DNA of 64,000 nt from assembly GCF_041075285.1 (NCBI RefSeq), contig NZ_CP163512.1, forward strand, positions 3,844,001 through 3,908,000, given 5' to 3'. How positions within the stretch are numbered: position 1 is the stretch's first letter; the number at the start of each line of letters is the position of its first letter. Both the position numbers and the translations under genes were made by a program. This DNA is from Providencia rettgeri. Lineage in GTDB: Bacteria > Pseudomonadota > Gammaproteobacteria > Enterobacterales > Enterobacteriaceae. The notes under the pieces are model-generated. The model saw only the letters and a program-made list of their open reading frames with translations, did no database searches and was not told the origin of the DNA. This document shows, in pieces, positions 1-8,866 of this stretch.

Positions 1-350
1 AAATTATAAGTTCATCATGCCTAAATCGATTAGCTATTCACGCTAATCTTTTTACGATGCGCTTATTTCCAATGTGAGTATAAAAATAAATGCTTGATTT
101 ATTCCGTTATTACTATCTTCTTTTGATAATAACGGAGGATTGTGTCGTTCTTTTTTATAATGGATTTGATAAGTAGGAATGAATAATTGACTTGGTTACA
201 ATCAAATAAATTAGTGCAAATAAGTTTGATAATCAACGTGTGCAGTGAGATTTAATCAGGATCTTACTGGGTATTTATAAATCAATACCCTTATATTTTT
301 TACTCACAAAAATAGAGGGCGTATGACCTCCGACGGAGAAGAGTGCCATT
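1..350 (+). promoter_or_regulatory. poxB upstream region with two hairpins
   Basis: No gene is seen here. A perfect 10-bp inverted repeat lies at 103-112/127-136 (loop 14). A second, GGGTATT/AATACCC at 269-275/284-290, is followed by a T-rich run about 60 nt before the poxB ATG, so it resembles a weak intrinsic terminator inside the leader. A purine-rich ribosome site (GGAGAAGAG) precedes the ATG at 351. I could not assign a promoter with confidence. Confidence 0.4.
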
Positions 351-2075
351 ATGAAAAAACAGAGTGTTGCATCCTATATTGCGAAAGTACTTGATAATGC
401 AGGCGTTAAACGTATTTGGGGCGTTACTGGAGATTCATTAAATGGCTTAACCGACAGCTTGCGCCGACAAGGGGCAATTGAATGGTTAGGCACTCGTCAT
501 GAGGAAGTTGCGGCATTTGCTGCGGGCTCAGAGGCTCAGCTTACCGGAAAACTAGCGGTTTGTGCGGGGTCTTGTGGGCCGGGAAATATGCACCTTATCA
601 ACGGATTATATGACTGCCACCGTAACCGAGTGCCGGTATTAGCGATTGCAGCACATATCCCATCAAGTGAAATTGGCAGTAATTATTTTCAAGAAACGCA
701 TCCTACAGAACTATTTCGTGAATGCAGCCACTACTGCGAAATGGTGTCAAACCCAGAGCAGATCCCGCAAGTGCTAGGCATTGCAATGCGTAAAGCCATC
801 TTGAACAAAGGGGTTTCTGTTGTCGTTATTCCGGGTGATATTGCATTAAAAGAGGCACCAGAGAGCGCCAAAGAGACATGGTATCAGCCACAAGCGCCAT
901 TGATTATGCCACAGCGTGCTGAAATTGAACGATTAGCACAAGCCCTGAATGAAGCCAAAAATGTGACATTATTCTGCGGTAATGGCTGTGCCGGCGCACA
1001 CGATGAAGTGATCAAACTGGCAGAAACACTAAAAGCGCCCGTGGTACATGCACTACGAGGTAAAGAACATATTGAATGGGATAATCCGTACAGCGTTGGA
1101 ATGACAGGTTTAATTGGTTTTTCATCGGGCTACCATGCGATGATGAACGCTGATACGGTCGTTTTATTAGGAACGCAATTCCCATACCGTCCTTTTTATC
1201 CAAATGATGCAAAAATTATCCAAATTGATATTAATGCAGGAAGCTTAGGTTCTCATTGCCATATCGATATGGGACTGATTGGTGATATTAAAGCCACTCT
1301 CGATGCTTTGCAGCCGCACCTGCAAACTAAACAAGATAATAAGCACCTTGAAAGTGCCCTAAAACATTATGCAGAAGCCCGTAAAGGGTTAGATGATCTT
1401 GCAAAACCGGGTCATGAAGGGCTCATCCATCCGCAGTATCTGGCGACTAAAATTAGTGAATTGGCAGATGATGATGCTATTTTTACTTGTGATGTCGGTA
1501 CGCCAACGGTATGGGCTGCACGATACCTGAAAATGAATGGTAAACGCCGTTTAATTGGTTCGTTTAACCACGGTTCTATGGCGAATGCGATGCCGCAAGC
1601 GATTGGGGCTCAAGCGGTTGATAAAAAACGTCAAGTGGTTGCCATGTGTGGTGATGGTGGGTTTAGTATGCTAATGGGGGATTTTATTTCCCTATCACAA
1701 ATGCAATTACCTGTGAAAATTATCATCCACAACAATGGCGTACTAGGTTTTGTGGCGATGGAAATGAAAGTCGCAGGTTTCCTAACGGCAGGAACGGATT
1801 TACATAACCCGAATTTTGCAGCGATTGCGAATGCTGCGGGTATTAAGGGGATCCGTGTCGAAAAAAGTGAAGATCTCGACGGTGCACTTAAAGAAGCTTT
1901 TGCTCACGATGGCCCTGTGGTTGTGGATGTCTTAACGGCAAAACAAGAGCTGTCGATGCCGCCAGAAATTGAGGCGCAAGAAGCCAAAGGCTTTAGCTTA
2001 TATATGCTAAAAGCCATTATGAGTGGGCGTGGTGATGAAGTGGTGCAATTAGTGAAAACTAACTGGCTGCGTTAA
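351..2075 (+). CDS. poxB: Pyruvate dehydrogenase (ubiquinone), PoxB
   Basis: Peripheral membrane flavoenzyme that decarboxylates pyruvate to acetate and CO2 and passes electrons to ubiquinone, using TPP and FAD. The 574-aa length matches the family (E. coli 572). Visible signs are the N-terminal TPP-binding half with the catalytic-type glutamate in [12 protein letters not shown] (about residues 47-58), the central FAD-binding domain, and the C-terminal TPP motif GDGGFSM followed about 25 residues later by HNN. The C-terminal stretch after about residue 545 corresponds to the lipid-activated membrane-binding tail. The gene is monocistronic; a MITE lies just downstream. In E. coli the gene is RpoS-dependent, but no such promoter was identified here. 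Start chosen at the ATG with the GGAGAAGAG site. Identity is secure. Confidence 0.96.
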   Translation: MKKQSVASYIAKVLDNAGVKRIWGVTGDSLNGLTDSLRRQGAIEWLGTRHEEVAAFAAGSEAQLTGKLAVCAGSCGPGNMHLINGLYDCHRNRVPVLAIAAHIPSSEIGSNYFQETHPTELFRECSHYCEMVSNPEQIPQVLGIAMRKAILNKGVSVVVIPGDIALKEAPESAKETWYQPQAPLIMPQRAEIERLAQALNEAKNVTLFCGNGCAGAHDEVIKLAETLKAPVVHALRGKEHIEWDNPYSVGMTGLIGFSSGYHAMMNADTVVLLGTQFPYRPFYPNDAKIIQIDINAGSLGSHCHIDMGLIGDIKATLDALQPHLQTKQDNKHLESALKHYAEARKGLDDLAKPGHEGLIHPQYLATKISELADDDAIFTCDVGTPTVWAARYLKMNGKRRLIGSFNHGSMANAMPQAIGAQAVDKKRQVVAMCGDGGFSMLMGDFISLSQMQLPVKIIIHNNGVLGFVAMEMKVAGFLTAGTDLHNPNFAAIANAAGIKGIRVEKSEDLDGALKEAFAHDGPVVVDVLTAKQELSMPPEIEAQEAKGFSLYMLKAIMSGRGDEVVQLVKTNWLR

Positions 2076-2116
2076 TACGATTTATGTCAATAATGCATAG
2101 CAGTTAATCATTAATG

Positions 2117-2428
2117 AGCCCAATCTAATTGAAGTCTTTCATTAGGGGCTGTTTATCTTTGATGGTCAATTTTTATTCGAATTAAAGCCATTTTAGGCAA
2201 GGGGGGAGGTTCGCTGCCGAGTGAACTCGGCAAGAGCCTCTCAACGCAGCATCAAATGAGTAAAACGTGCTTTAATCGAACCCGTAAGGCAGCGTTTAGG
2301 ACAATAGTTGATTCAAATTGTCGTCAGTTAGCACGACAGAGTCATTTATCCATTTTTTTTGATGGTTTCTTGACCTTTTTTAGCGGTAAAAATCAGCAGC
2401 AAAGATAAACAGCCCCAATGATTGGGCT
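2117..2428 (+). terminator. Putative poxB terminator, arms split by a MITE
   Basis: AGCCCAATC (2117-2125) and its exact reverse complement GATTGGGCT (2420-2428, followed by TTCCC) lie 294 bp apart and bracket the MITE-like element. Without the insert the two arms would form a 9-bp stem with a short loop about 40 bp after the poxB stop. This suggests an intrinsic terminator whose loop took the insertion. The nested palindrome may still fold as one large hairpin. The interpretation is inference; the inverted repeat is seen directly. Confidence 0.5.
2145..2416. mobile_element. MITE-like element, 272 bp, 17-bp perfect terminal inverted repeats
   Basis: The ends are GGGGCTGTTTATCTTTG (2145-2161) and its perfect reverse complement (2400-2416). 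The inside has no open frame of useful length. It carries nested imperfect palindromes, including GCCGAG-TGAA-CTCGGC and a TTCGAATTAAAGC/GCTTTAATCGAA pair. This is the build of a non-autonomous miniature element mobilised by a transposase elsewhere. No clear target-site duplication is visible. The terminal sequence was not matched to a named IS family, so the class is open. Confidence 0.7.
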
Positions 2429-2450
2429 TTCCCTTAACTTAACTGTCAAT

Positions 2451-2849
2451 CTATTCATTTTTTTCAGAATATTGTGCCAGTATGGCATGATATTCGGCTT
2501 TACTTAACGGGATAATTGCAACTTCAACGAAATTATGGCGAGAACTTGTTAGAGTGCATTCTGCCGCCTCTATACTCTCGACATATTCGGTCATAAAGTG
2601 ATTTTGATGTCCTGGCGAGGCTAATAATCTTAATGTCAAAAAGTTCTCAAGCTGTTCAGGCTCTGACATTAATTGTTCGCCATGAAAAAATTTATCGAGA
2701 CATTGATAGGCAAGAGGCTCCGCTTTTAAAGGGAACCATTCTTTTATAAGATGCCATACTGGGGAGGCGTCGCTAGGAAGCTCATCATTATCAAATATAT
2801 TACCTTGAGCAAGGGGTAAGTTATAGGCTCCGAAATTAAAATTGTCCAT
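2451..2849 (-). CDS. Hypothetical protein, 132 aa
   Basis: I do not recognise this protein. It is acidic, probably cytoplasmic, with no signal peptide, membrane segment or familiar motif. It has the composition of a real protein (full range of residues, several Trp and Phe). The stop lies only 34 bp from the MITE end. The ribosome site is weak (GGATAATAAAT before the ATG). It is separated from the alkA-like gene upstream on the same strand by about 80 bp and may be cotranscribed with it. The call rests on an open frame with no better competitor. Confidence 0.6.
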   Translation of the reverse strand: MDNFNFGAYNLPLAQGNIFDNDELPSDASPVWHLIKEWFPLKAEPLAYQCLDKFFHGEQLMSEPEQLENFLTLRLLASPGHQNHFMTEYVESIEAAECTLTSSRHNFVEVAIIPLSKAEYHAILAQYSEKNE

Positions 2850-2931
2850 ATTTATTATCCGACAAAAAAGTTTAGACAGTCACCTAATAAATCATACGGT
2901 TCAAGTCTATCAAATCAGGTAATAACCTGAA

Positions 2932-3831
2932 CTAATACCCAGCCGCAGATTGACTCCGCCATAAATGAGCTGCAACCAAAGCTCTCCATGGGGAATACTG
3001 CAACAACCATTTTTCAGTCTCTTTGGCTGTTGGTTGTTCCTGTTTAACAAGTAGGGTCTGTAAGTTGCGCCTAACAGCGACATCTCCATGCAAAGAGCCA
3101 TCCAAATAATTGAAACCACGCAATAGCGCATAGCTGACGGTCCAAGGACCAATCCCTTTAATTTTTAATAACTGTTCGGTGATCAAATCGGCGTTCTCAT
3201 GGTTCACTTGTTGTGATAAATCAATCTGTTGGTTCTCTATCGCCTCACATAGTGCTCTGAGCGCAATAATTTTCCCTAACGAAAATCCTGTTTCCCTGAG
3301 AGTCTCATCACTAACTAAACTCACTTGTTGAATATCAGGAAAACACCAAATTTTCGATGAGTGCTGCATGCCTACCGCTTGAATAAAGCGTCGGCGGATG
3401 GCGATAGCAGCATGGACACTAATTTGCTGTCCAATAATTGCCCATACTAAGGCTTCAAAGGCACTAGAGGATTGATAAATGCGCAGTCCCCTTTGCCTTT
3501 CAATGAGTTTGCCAAGTACCGGATCTGTGAGATAGTGTTGTTCAAATTGATTAACAGGCTGGTTTAAACCCAATAAATGTTTTCCAAGAGCGCTAAGTTC
3601 TGCCTCTGTTGGCGCAATATTGGCGTGATCAACCTCCAGAGAAACCGTGGCATTCAAGTTCTTAATGGCTAACTGAATTTTGGCAGGGTGATTTTGCCAA
3701 ATTAAGCCTTTATGCAAACAATTATTAGTAACAATTTCAGCGACATTTTGTTGATCTCTTAAATGAAAGGCAAAAAAATCATCAGCCCGATAAGGTTGTG
3801 GGAGCGGTAAATTAACAGTGAATGTTTGCAT
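2932..3831 (-). CDS. alkA: DNA-3-methyladenine glycosylase II (AlkA-type)
   Basis: Base-excision repair glycosylase that removes alkylated bases such as 3-methyladenine. The protein has 299 residues from the chosen ATG. It shows the HhH-GPD fold hallmarks: the helix-hairpin-helix KIKGIGPWT (about residues 223-231), then the catalytic aspartate in HGDVAVRR (about D250), and upstream the conserved FEALVWAIIGQQIS segment. The open frame extends 11 codons further upstream, but MQTFTVN is the better start because it matches where AlkA proteins begin. It is not preceded by ada, and no adaptive-response context is visible. A generic AlkA-family 3-methyladenine glycosylase remains possible, since similarity to E. 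coli AlkA is partial. Confidence 0.82.
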   Translation of the reverse strand: MQTFTVNLPLPQPYRADDFFAFHLRDQQNVAEIVTNNCLHKGLIWQNHPAKIQLAIKNLNATVSLEVDHANIAPTEAELSALGKHLLGLNQPVNQFEQHYLTDPVLGKLIERQRGLRIYQSSSAFEALVWAIIGQQISVHAAIAIRRRFIQAVGMQHSSKIWCFPDIQQVSLVSDETLRETGFSLGKIIALRALCEAIENQQIDLSQQVNHENADLITEQLLKIKGIGPWTVSYALLRGFNYLDGSLHGDVAVRRNLQTLLVKQEQPTAKETEKWLLQYSPWRALVAAHLWRSQSAAGY

Positions 3832-3981
3832 TATGATGACCTTATAAGATTTTTCTTTAATCACAATATATTGTGTATTGGCACATTAGGTAACTCATAT
3901 TTTAGAGAATAAGTATGTTATCTTGATTGAGCTGATAATTGCGTAAATGACATGGTGTTTACTATTTAATAAGGAAGTGAA

Positions 3982-4491
3982 ATGAAAACTGAAGATAGCA
4001 GTTCATCTCATAACACTCCAAATCCTGCTAAATCAGCCCCCGAATTAACAGGGATTGGTGGTTGGCTGATTTTCCCCATGCTAGGGATTGTGTTGTCCGT
4101 TATTTTTCTTCCATTTGCAATTTATGGGCAAAATATTCAGGTTATTGAGTATTGGGATGAGCTAACCAACCCGCAATCCGATACATTTATTCCTTTATTT
4201 AAAGAGCTTATTTATTTTGAGCTTTTAGGGAATGTGATCTTATACGCTTTATTGCTTTTTTTGTGTTATGTCTTTTTTACGAAGAAAAAACTCACTATCA
4301 AAATTTATATTTTCTTCCAGCTATTTGCTTTAGGATTGACAGTTTCAGATATTATACTGGCAGGGTTATTATTAGATTTAGATGTTGAGGCGTCAGACAT
4401 TCGCGACATTTTGCGAGCGCTTATTGGCTGTGCAATTTGGATACCTTACTTTTTGGTTTCTAAGCGTGTGAAAAATACATTTGTGAATTAA
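3982..4491 (+). CDS. DUF2569 family membrane protein
   Basis: Small inner-membrane protein of unknown function with four predicted membrane helices and the DUF2569 opening motif GIGGWLIFPMLG (about residues 24-35). It ends in IWIPYFLVSKRVKNTF, nearly the same tail as the paralogue two genes downstream. A good ribosome site (AAGGAAGTGAA) precedes the ATG. First gene of a tight three-gene operon: 19 bp to the DUF488 gene. E. coli YdgK belongs to the same domain family. No function is assigned. Confidence 0.85.
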   Translation: MKTEDSSSSHNTPNPAKSAPELTGIGGWLIFPMLGIVLSVIFLPFAIYGQNIQVIEYWDELTNPQSDTFIPLFKELIYFELLGNVILYALLLFLCYVFFTKKKLTIKIYIFFQLFALGLTVSDIILAGLLLDLDVEASDIRDILRALIGCAIWIPYFLVSKRVKNTFVN

Positions 4492-4510
4492 ATACCATCA
4501 TAGAGGTGAA

Positions 4511-4876
4511 ATGATGATTTATTGCAAAAGAGTGTATGATCCTGCAACCAAGGATGATGGCTACCGTGTATTAGTCGATAGGTTATGGCCAAGAGGGATA
4601 AAAAAAACCGATTTGCAGTGTGACGCGTGGCATAAAGAGGTCGCTCCCTCTAATGAATTACGTAAATGGTTTCATCAACACACAGACCAATTTGAGCAAT
4701 TTGTACAGCAATATCACGAAGAATTGAACCACAGCAAAGCGTGGCAAGTGTTAGTTGAGCAGGCTCAGCAAGGCAATTTAACGCTACTGTATAGCGCCAA
4801 AAATACAGAGCATAATCAAGCAATTGTACTTAAGAATTTTATTGAAGAAAAAATACAGGATAAAAAGGTTCGTTAA
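4511..4876 (+). CDS. DUF488 family protein (YeaO-like)
   Basis: A 121-aa cytoplasmic protein of the DUF488/YeaO family. The signature YDPATKDDGYRVLVDRLWPRG lies near the N-terminus and LLYSAKNTEHNQA near the C-terminus. Biochemical function is not established. It sits between two DUF2569 membrane-protein genes: its TAA is followed directly by the ATG of the next gene with no intervening base, so translation is probably coupled. A GAGGTGAA ribosome site precedes the ATG at 4511. Confidence 0.85.
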   Translation: MMIYCKRVYDPATKDDGYRVLVDRLWPRGIKKTDLQCDAWHKEVAPSNELRKWFHQHTDQFEQFVQQYHEELNHSKAWQVLVEQAQQGNLTLLYSAKNTEHNQAIVLKNFIEEKIQDKKVR

Positions 4877-5401
4877 ATGGAGAATCCTCAATCAACCGTT
4901 CAATTAGAGCAGGTTGCCGCTCAAGTCGTGCCACAACCTATGGCGGAAAAAGTGCCTGAAGGATTAGGGGGGTGGTTGATGTGGCCAATTATCGGGCTGT
5001 TTTACATGTTGTACAAAATGGTTACGATGATGATACAAGAAATTTCCCAAGTGGAAACGGTTTGGCCATTGGCGACAAACGTCGCTTCTGACTTCTATGT
5101 GCCAGGTTTTTCAACAGCCTATTACCTGTTACAAACCAGTTATGGGGTGCTCATTGCATTATTGTTGTGGACCTTTATTGCGGCAATTAAACGGAAAAAA
5201 AGGACGAAGTGGTGGTTTATCATCACCATGCTGTCATATACCCTGATGGTGTTTGTTGCGCGCTTTGTATTTCCTTATGTATTTGGTATGGAAATTAATT
5301 ATTCCAATATTATCACGGTGATTAACGGCAGCTTTTATTGTGTGTTGTGGATTCCCTATTTTTTAGTCTCTAGTCGCGTCAAAAATACCTTTATTGGCTA
5401 A
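4877..5401 (+). CDS. DUF2569 family membrane protein, second paralogue
   Basis: A 174-aa inner-membrane protein with the DUF2569 motif GLGGWLMWPIIG and about four membrane helices. The C-terminus LWIPYFLVSSRVKNTFIG is almost the same as that of the first paralogue (IWIPYFLVSKRVKNTFVN), whereas the middle parts have diverged strongly. An ancient local duplication with DUF488 in between is the simplest reading. Translation probably restarts at the junction TAAATG. Last gene of the operon; convergent with the ABC-F gene. Confidence 0.85.
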   Translation: MENPQSTVQLEQVAAQVVPQPMAEKVPEGLGGWLMWPIIGLFYMLYKMVTMMIQEISQVETVWPLATNVASDFYVPGFSTAYYLLQTSYGVLIALLLWTFIAAIKRKKRTKWWFIITMLSYTLMVFVARFVFPYVFGMEINYSNIITVINGSFYCVLWIPYFLVSSRVKNTFIG

Positions 5402-5439
5402 ATATTAGCCACCTTCAAAGAAGATGGCTAACCAAGCTA

Positions 5440-7008
5440 TTAACTAGAAAGATCTAACGTATGGGTAATATTACAGCGCTTAACAAAGGCATCATCATGG
5501 GAAACCAGTAGCAATGTACCTTGGTAATCATTTAATAGATCCTCAAGTAATTGCTTTGACTCTAAATCCAAATGATTATCAGGTTCGTCGAGTAACAATA
5601 TTGCTGGCGGGTTCGGGCTATGGGTCAGCGCTAATAACGTGGCTTTGAGTTGCTCTCCCCCACTCAATTGTTGTAGTGGCTGTAAAGACTTATCACCTCG
5701 AATGCGTAACATACCAAGTTGTGTACGCCACTGTTCAACGGTGAATGAGGGCTGGTATTGATGTAAAGCTTCACTCACAGGTTGTGTTTTATCGAGCAAG
5801 TTTAGGTGTTGGTCTAAATAGCAAAAATGCCCGCTTAAGCGGAACTCCCCTGATTGGGCTTGAAGGTGCCCAGCAAGTACCTTAAGCAAAGTGGATTTTC
5901 CGCAACCATTATCACCTTGGATATGCCAATGCTCTCCACTGTATATGGTGAATGACAGTGGCGATAAATAACCATAGGGCAAGCGAAGATCCGCCGCAAA
6001 AACGGTCACTTTTTTCCCTTCACTCTGGTAGGAAATGACCATTTTTTGTTGTTTGGTATAGTGCATTTTCTCTTGGTTTTCTTGTTGCTGGTTTTGTAGG
6101 TTATCCATTACGCGTTGATGACGCTCTGCGATATTGGATTGCCTTTTTTCCGCGCGATTTTTTTGCATATCCAATAGCAATAAAGATTGAGATCCGCCAT
6201 AGCGGATCTTCTCCCCTTGTTTTTTGCGTTGAGCGGCTTTTTGTAAGGTAGCTTGTTGCTGTTTTTTCTCTTGGTTGATACGTTTTTCTATACGTTCAGC
6301 CTGTGCTTCTATGGCGGCAATCTCGACACTTTTTTGCGAATCATACAACGCATAATTTCCCCCGTACTCCTGCAACCCTTTCTCGCTGAGTTCAAAAATA
6401 GTCGTCATCTCACCTAATAGCGCTCGATTATGGGAGATAACCAGACTGCCGGCACGGTGCTCCGTCAGCTTTTGGCTTAGCCATTGGCGGCTTGTTGCGT
6501 CTAAATGGTTATCTGGCTCATCAAGCAGTAAAAATTTATCTTGCTGTAAGAACGCTCGACATAACGCAAGGCGTGTACGTTCACCACCACTGAGATGGGC
6601 GATAGGGGTTTCCATCGAAATGGGCAATCGAGCGGAGTCTAACAGACTCTGCCATTGTGAAGGTAAGTGCCATTTATCGTCTACCAACTCAAAATCGGAT
6701 GGTGAACCACCACCAGCCTCAATACGCGAAAAAGCATGATAGAGTTGCGTAATGCCTAAAGCATCAATAAGCGTTTCCCCTGTTAGGCGGGTTAGCTGAT
6801 CAACATAGGTAAATGGTATGTTCCAATGCACATTTCCTTGTGTCGGTGGTAATACTTGGGCAAGCAGTCGCATCAATACTGATTTGCCCCGCCCATTATG
6901 ACCAATTAAGGCATTTTTTTGGCACGACAGTGTCCCGTTTAATGGCGGAAATAGGGCGACTTGGTTGAATTCGATATTCAATTGTGAAAAGTGACAAGCA
7001 ATTGTCAT
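5440..7008 (-). CDS. ABC-F family ATPase (ribosome-associated type)
   Basis: Soluble tandem ATP-binding-cassette protein without membrane domain, about 522 aa. Domain 1: Walker A GHNGRGKS, signature LSGGERTRL, Walker B LLLDEPDNHLD. Domain 2: GDNGCGKS, LSGGEQLKA, LLLDEPDNHLD. The domains are joined by a long charged linker rich in Lys/Gln/Glu, the part that reaches into the ribosome in ABC-F proteins. The family includes translation factors (EttA, Uup) and antibiotic-resistance proteins; which role applies cannot be told from sequence alone. The frame opens at 7056, but the ATG at 7008 has a strong GGAGGTGCCG site, so I start there. A long structured leader precedes it. Confidence 0.88.
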   Translation of the reverse strand: MTIACHFSQLNIEFNQVALFPPLNGTLSCQKNALIGHNGRGKSVLMRLLAQVLPPTQGNVHWNIPFTYVDQLTRLTGETLIDALGITQLYHAFSRIEAGGGSPSDFELVDDKWHLPSQWQSLLDSARLPISMETPIAHLSGGERTRLALCRAFLQQDKFLLLDEPDNHLDATSRQWLSQKLTEHRAGSLVISHNRALLGEMTTIFELSEKGLQEYGGNYALYDSQKSVEIAAIEAQAERIEKRINQEKKQQQATLQKAAQRKKQGEKIRYGGSQSLLLLDMQKNRAEKRQSNIAERHQRVMDNLQNQQQENQEKMHYTKQQKMVISYQSEGKKVTVFAADLRLPYGYLSPLSFTIYSGEHWHIQGDNGCGKSTLLKVLAGHLQAQSGEFRLSGHFCYLDQHLNLLDKTQPVSEALHQYQPSFTVEQWRTQLGMLRIRGDKSLQPLQQLSGGEQLKATLLALTHSPNPPAILLLDEPDNHLDLESKQLLEDLLNDYQGTLLLVSHDDAFVKRCNITHTLDLSS

Positions 7009-7197
7009 CGGCACCTCCAAAAATAAAGGGTGCAGACAACGTGGTTGACTTATCAAGACGTGTCGATGAATAGCGTTGCCTGCCAGGAACAGAAAAATGA
7101 ATACCCGTGTGGTATTGGAAAATATTTTCTGGCAGTGCTTAATTCATCGTAGGGAGTACCTGCTAGGTTTAGTGATAAAGAGAGTAAAACTAGTATA
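7009..7197 (-). promoter_or_regulatory. Promoter and structured leader of the ABC-F gene
   Basis: On the minus strand a sigma-70-like promoter is visible: TATACT (-10, 7192-7197) preceded at 18 bp by TTGATT. That gives a leader of roughly 175 nt. Inside are an inverted repeat CTGCCAG/CTGGCAG (7129-7135/7080-7086), a nested AATACC-ACACG-GGTATT hairpin followed by CATTTTTCTG, which looks like a weak terminator, and a two-codon frame ATG-AAT-TAA near the leader's 5' end. Resistance-type ABC-F genes are often controlled by such attenuating leaders; applying that here is inference. Confidence 0.5.
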
Positions 7198-7314
7198 GGC
7201 AAAAATAAGCGATCTAATCAACCCATTAGTTTGGAGAATGTCCTAAATTGAGTGCGACAATGGCGAAACCCTAAAATATCGAGTCAGCATTGGAAAGTAG
7301 GCCTTGAATGTTTG

Positions 7315-7349
7315 AAAAGGCCAATCAACGTAATATTGATTGGCCTTTT
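7315..7349. terminator. Intrinsic terminator after glpD
   Basis: A perfect 14-bp stem AAAAGGCCAATCAA (7315-7328) / TTGATTGGCCTTTT (7336-7349) with a 7-nt loop and T-runs on both sides. It lies 27 bp after the glpD stop and before the ABC-F promoter, so it should insulate the two genes. Confidence 0.85.
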
Positions 7350-7375
7350 TACTAACAACAACGAGATTTTCAAGA

Positions 7376-8866
7376 TTATGCAGAGGTGTGCTCTGACAAC
7401 CATTGTGCGATGCGCTGTTTTTCTTCTTCATTCAGCCACATGCCCAATTTAGTACGACGCCAGATGGCATCATCTAATTCTGTTACCCACTCATTTTTCA
7501 CTAAGTAGCGTAATTCAGCTTCATAAACATTCGCACCGAACGCTTCACCGAGATCGCTGAGCGAATTCGCGCCTTCCAAAATTAGCTTACTGTTACTGCC
7601 GTAAGTTCTGGCGTAACGCAGTGCTAAACCTTCAGGAAGCCATTGATAATGTTGGCGTAATACACGTGAATAGCCATCACGATCACAACCTTCGATATCA
7701 CCACCCGGCAATTGACCATTTTTGGTCCACGGGCCACTTGCATGCGGGTAGTAGGCCGCCAGTTTATTGACCGCGGCTTCCGCTAATTTACGGTAAGTGG
7801 TTAGTTTACCACCGAATACAGACAGTAATGGGGCTTGGCCTTGCTCATCGTGAATATCTAAAGTGTAGTCACGGGTAATCGCTTGTGGTGAATCTGACTC
7901 ATCATCACATAGCGGACGAACTCCTGAGTAATCCCACACAATGTCATTGACGGTTAACTGTTTTTTGAAGTGATCGTTATACACTTTCAGTAAATAATTA
8001 ACTTCGTTATCATCAATTTTGACGTCTTTCGGATCGCCTTTGTATTCCACATCTGTCGTACCAATAATTGAAAATTCATCCATCCACGGAATAACAAACA
8101 CGATACGGTTATCTTCATTTTGTAGGATGTAAGCTTGTGGTTCATCGTGAGCACGTGGAACAACGATATGGCTACCTTTGATTAGGCGAATACCGTATGG
8201 CGATTTTAATTTCAGGCCATCATCAAAGAACTCTTTCACCCAAGGTCCAGTTGCGTTAACCAGACCTTTGGCTTGCCAAGTGAGTGTTTCACCCGTACGT
8301 AAGTCTTGTGCTTCAACCACCCATAAGCCGTTTTCACGATAAGCGCGAGTCACTTTTGTGCGAGTACGAACTTCACCTTGCTTACGTACCACTTCTTGAG
8401 CGTTTAGAACAACTAAACGAGCATCATCAACCCAACAGTCTGAGTATTCAAATCCTTTGGTTAATTCAGGTTTTAATACCGAATTTTGGTTGAATTTTAA
8501 GCTCTTGCTACCCGGCAAACTGACACGTTTACCTAAATGATCATAAAGGAACAGACCAATACGGATCATCCAAGCTGGGCGTAAATGCGGTTGGTGTGGT
8601 AAACGGAAACGCATTGGGAATGCAATGTGCGGAGCCAGTCGCAATAAGACTTCACGCTCTGCCAGTGCTTCACTTACTAATCTAAATTCATAATGCTCTA
8701 GGTAGCGTAAGCCACCGTGGATCAGTTTTGAACTTGCTGATGAGGTTGCACTCGCTAAATCTTGAGCTTCGAGCAGCAATACCGATAATCCACGACCTGC
8801 AGCGTCAGCTGCAATACCAGCGCCGTTGATCCCGCCGCCGATGACAATCAAATCTTTAGTTTCCAT
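7376..8866 (-). CDS. glpD: Aerobic glycerol-3-phosphate dehydrogenase
   Basis: Membrane-associated FAD enzyme that oxidises sn-glycerol 3-phosphate to dihydroxyacetone phosphate and feeds electrons to quinone. 496 aa (E. coli 501). The N-terminus carries the dinucleotide-binding motif GGGINGAGIA (about residues 10-19) followed by the family signature ASSKLIHGGLRYLE. The C-terminal domain has SVFGGKLTTYRKLAE. A strong ribosome site (AGGGGGATGC) fits the ATG at 8866. Unlike E. coli, where glpD is divergent from glpEGR, here it follows glpR on the same strand, with its own control region containing GlpR- and CRP-like sites. Confidence 0.96.
   Translation of the reverse strand: METKDLIVIGGGINGAGIAADAAGRGLSVLLLEAQDLASATSSASSKLIHGGLRYLEHYEFRLVSEALAEREVLLRLAPHIAFPMRFRLPHQPHLRPAWMIRIGLFLYDHLGKRVSLPGSKSLKFNQNSVLKPELTKGFEYSDCWVDDARLVVLNAQEVVRKQGEVRTRTKVTRAYRENGLWVVEAQDLRTGETLTWQAKGLVNATGPWVKEFFDDGLKLKSPYGIRLIKGSHIVVPRAHDEPQAYILQNEDNRIVFVIPWMDEFSIIGTTDVEYKGDPKDVKIDDNEVNYLLKVYNDHFKKQLTVNDIVWDYSGVRPLCDDESDSPQAITRDYTLDIHDEQGQAPLLSVFGGKLTTYRKLAEAAVNKLAAYYPHASGPWTKNGQLPGGDIEGCDRDGYSRVLRQHYQWLPEGLALRYARTYGSNSKLILEGANSLSDLGEAFGANVYEAELRYLVKNEWVTELDDAIWRRTKLGMWLNEEEKQRIAQWLSEHTSA

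Noticed and set aside
2145..2416. Structured RNA or riboswitch in the palindromic stretch after poxB
   Set aside because: The 17-bp perfect terminal inverted repeats and nested insertion between terminator arms fit a transposable element better.
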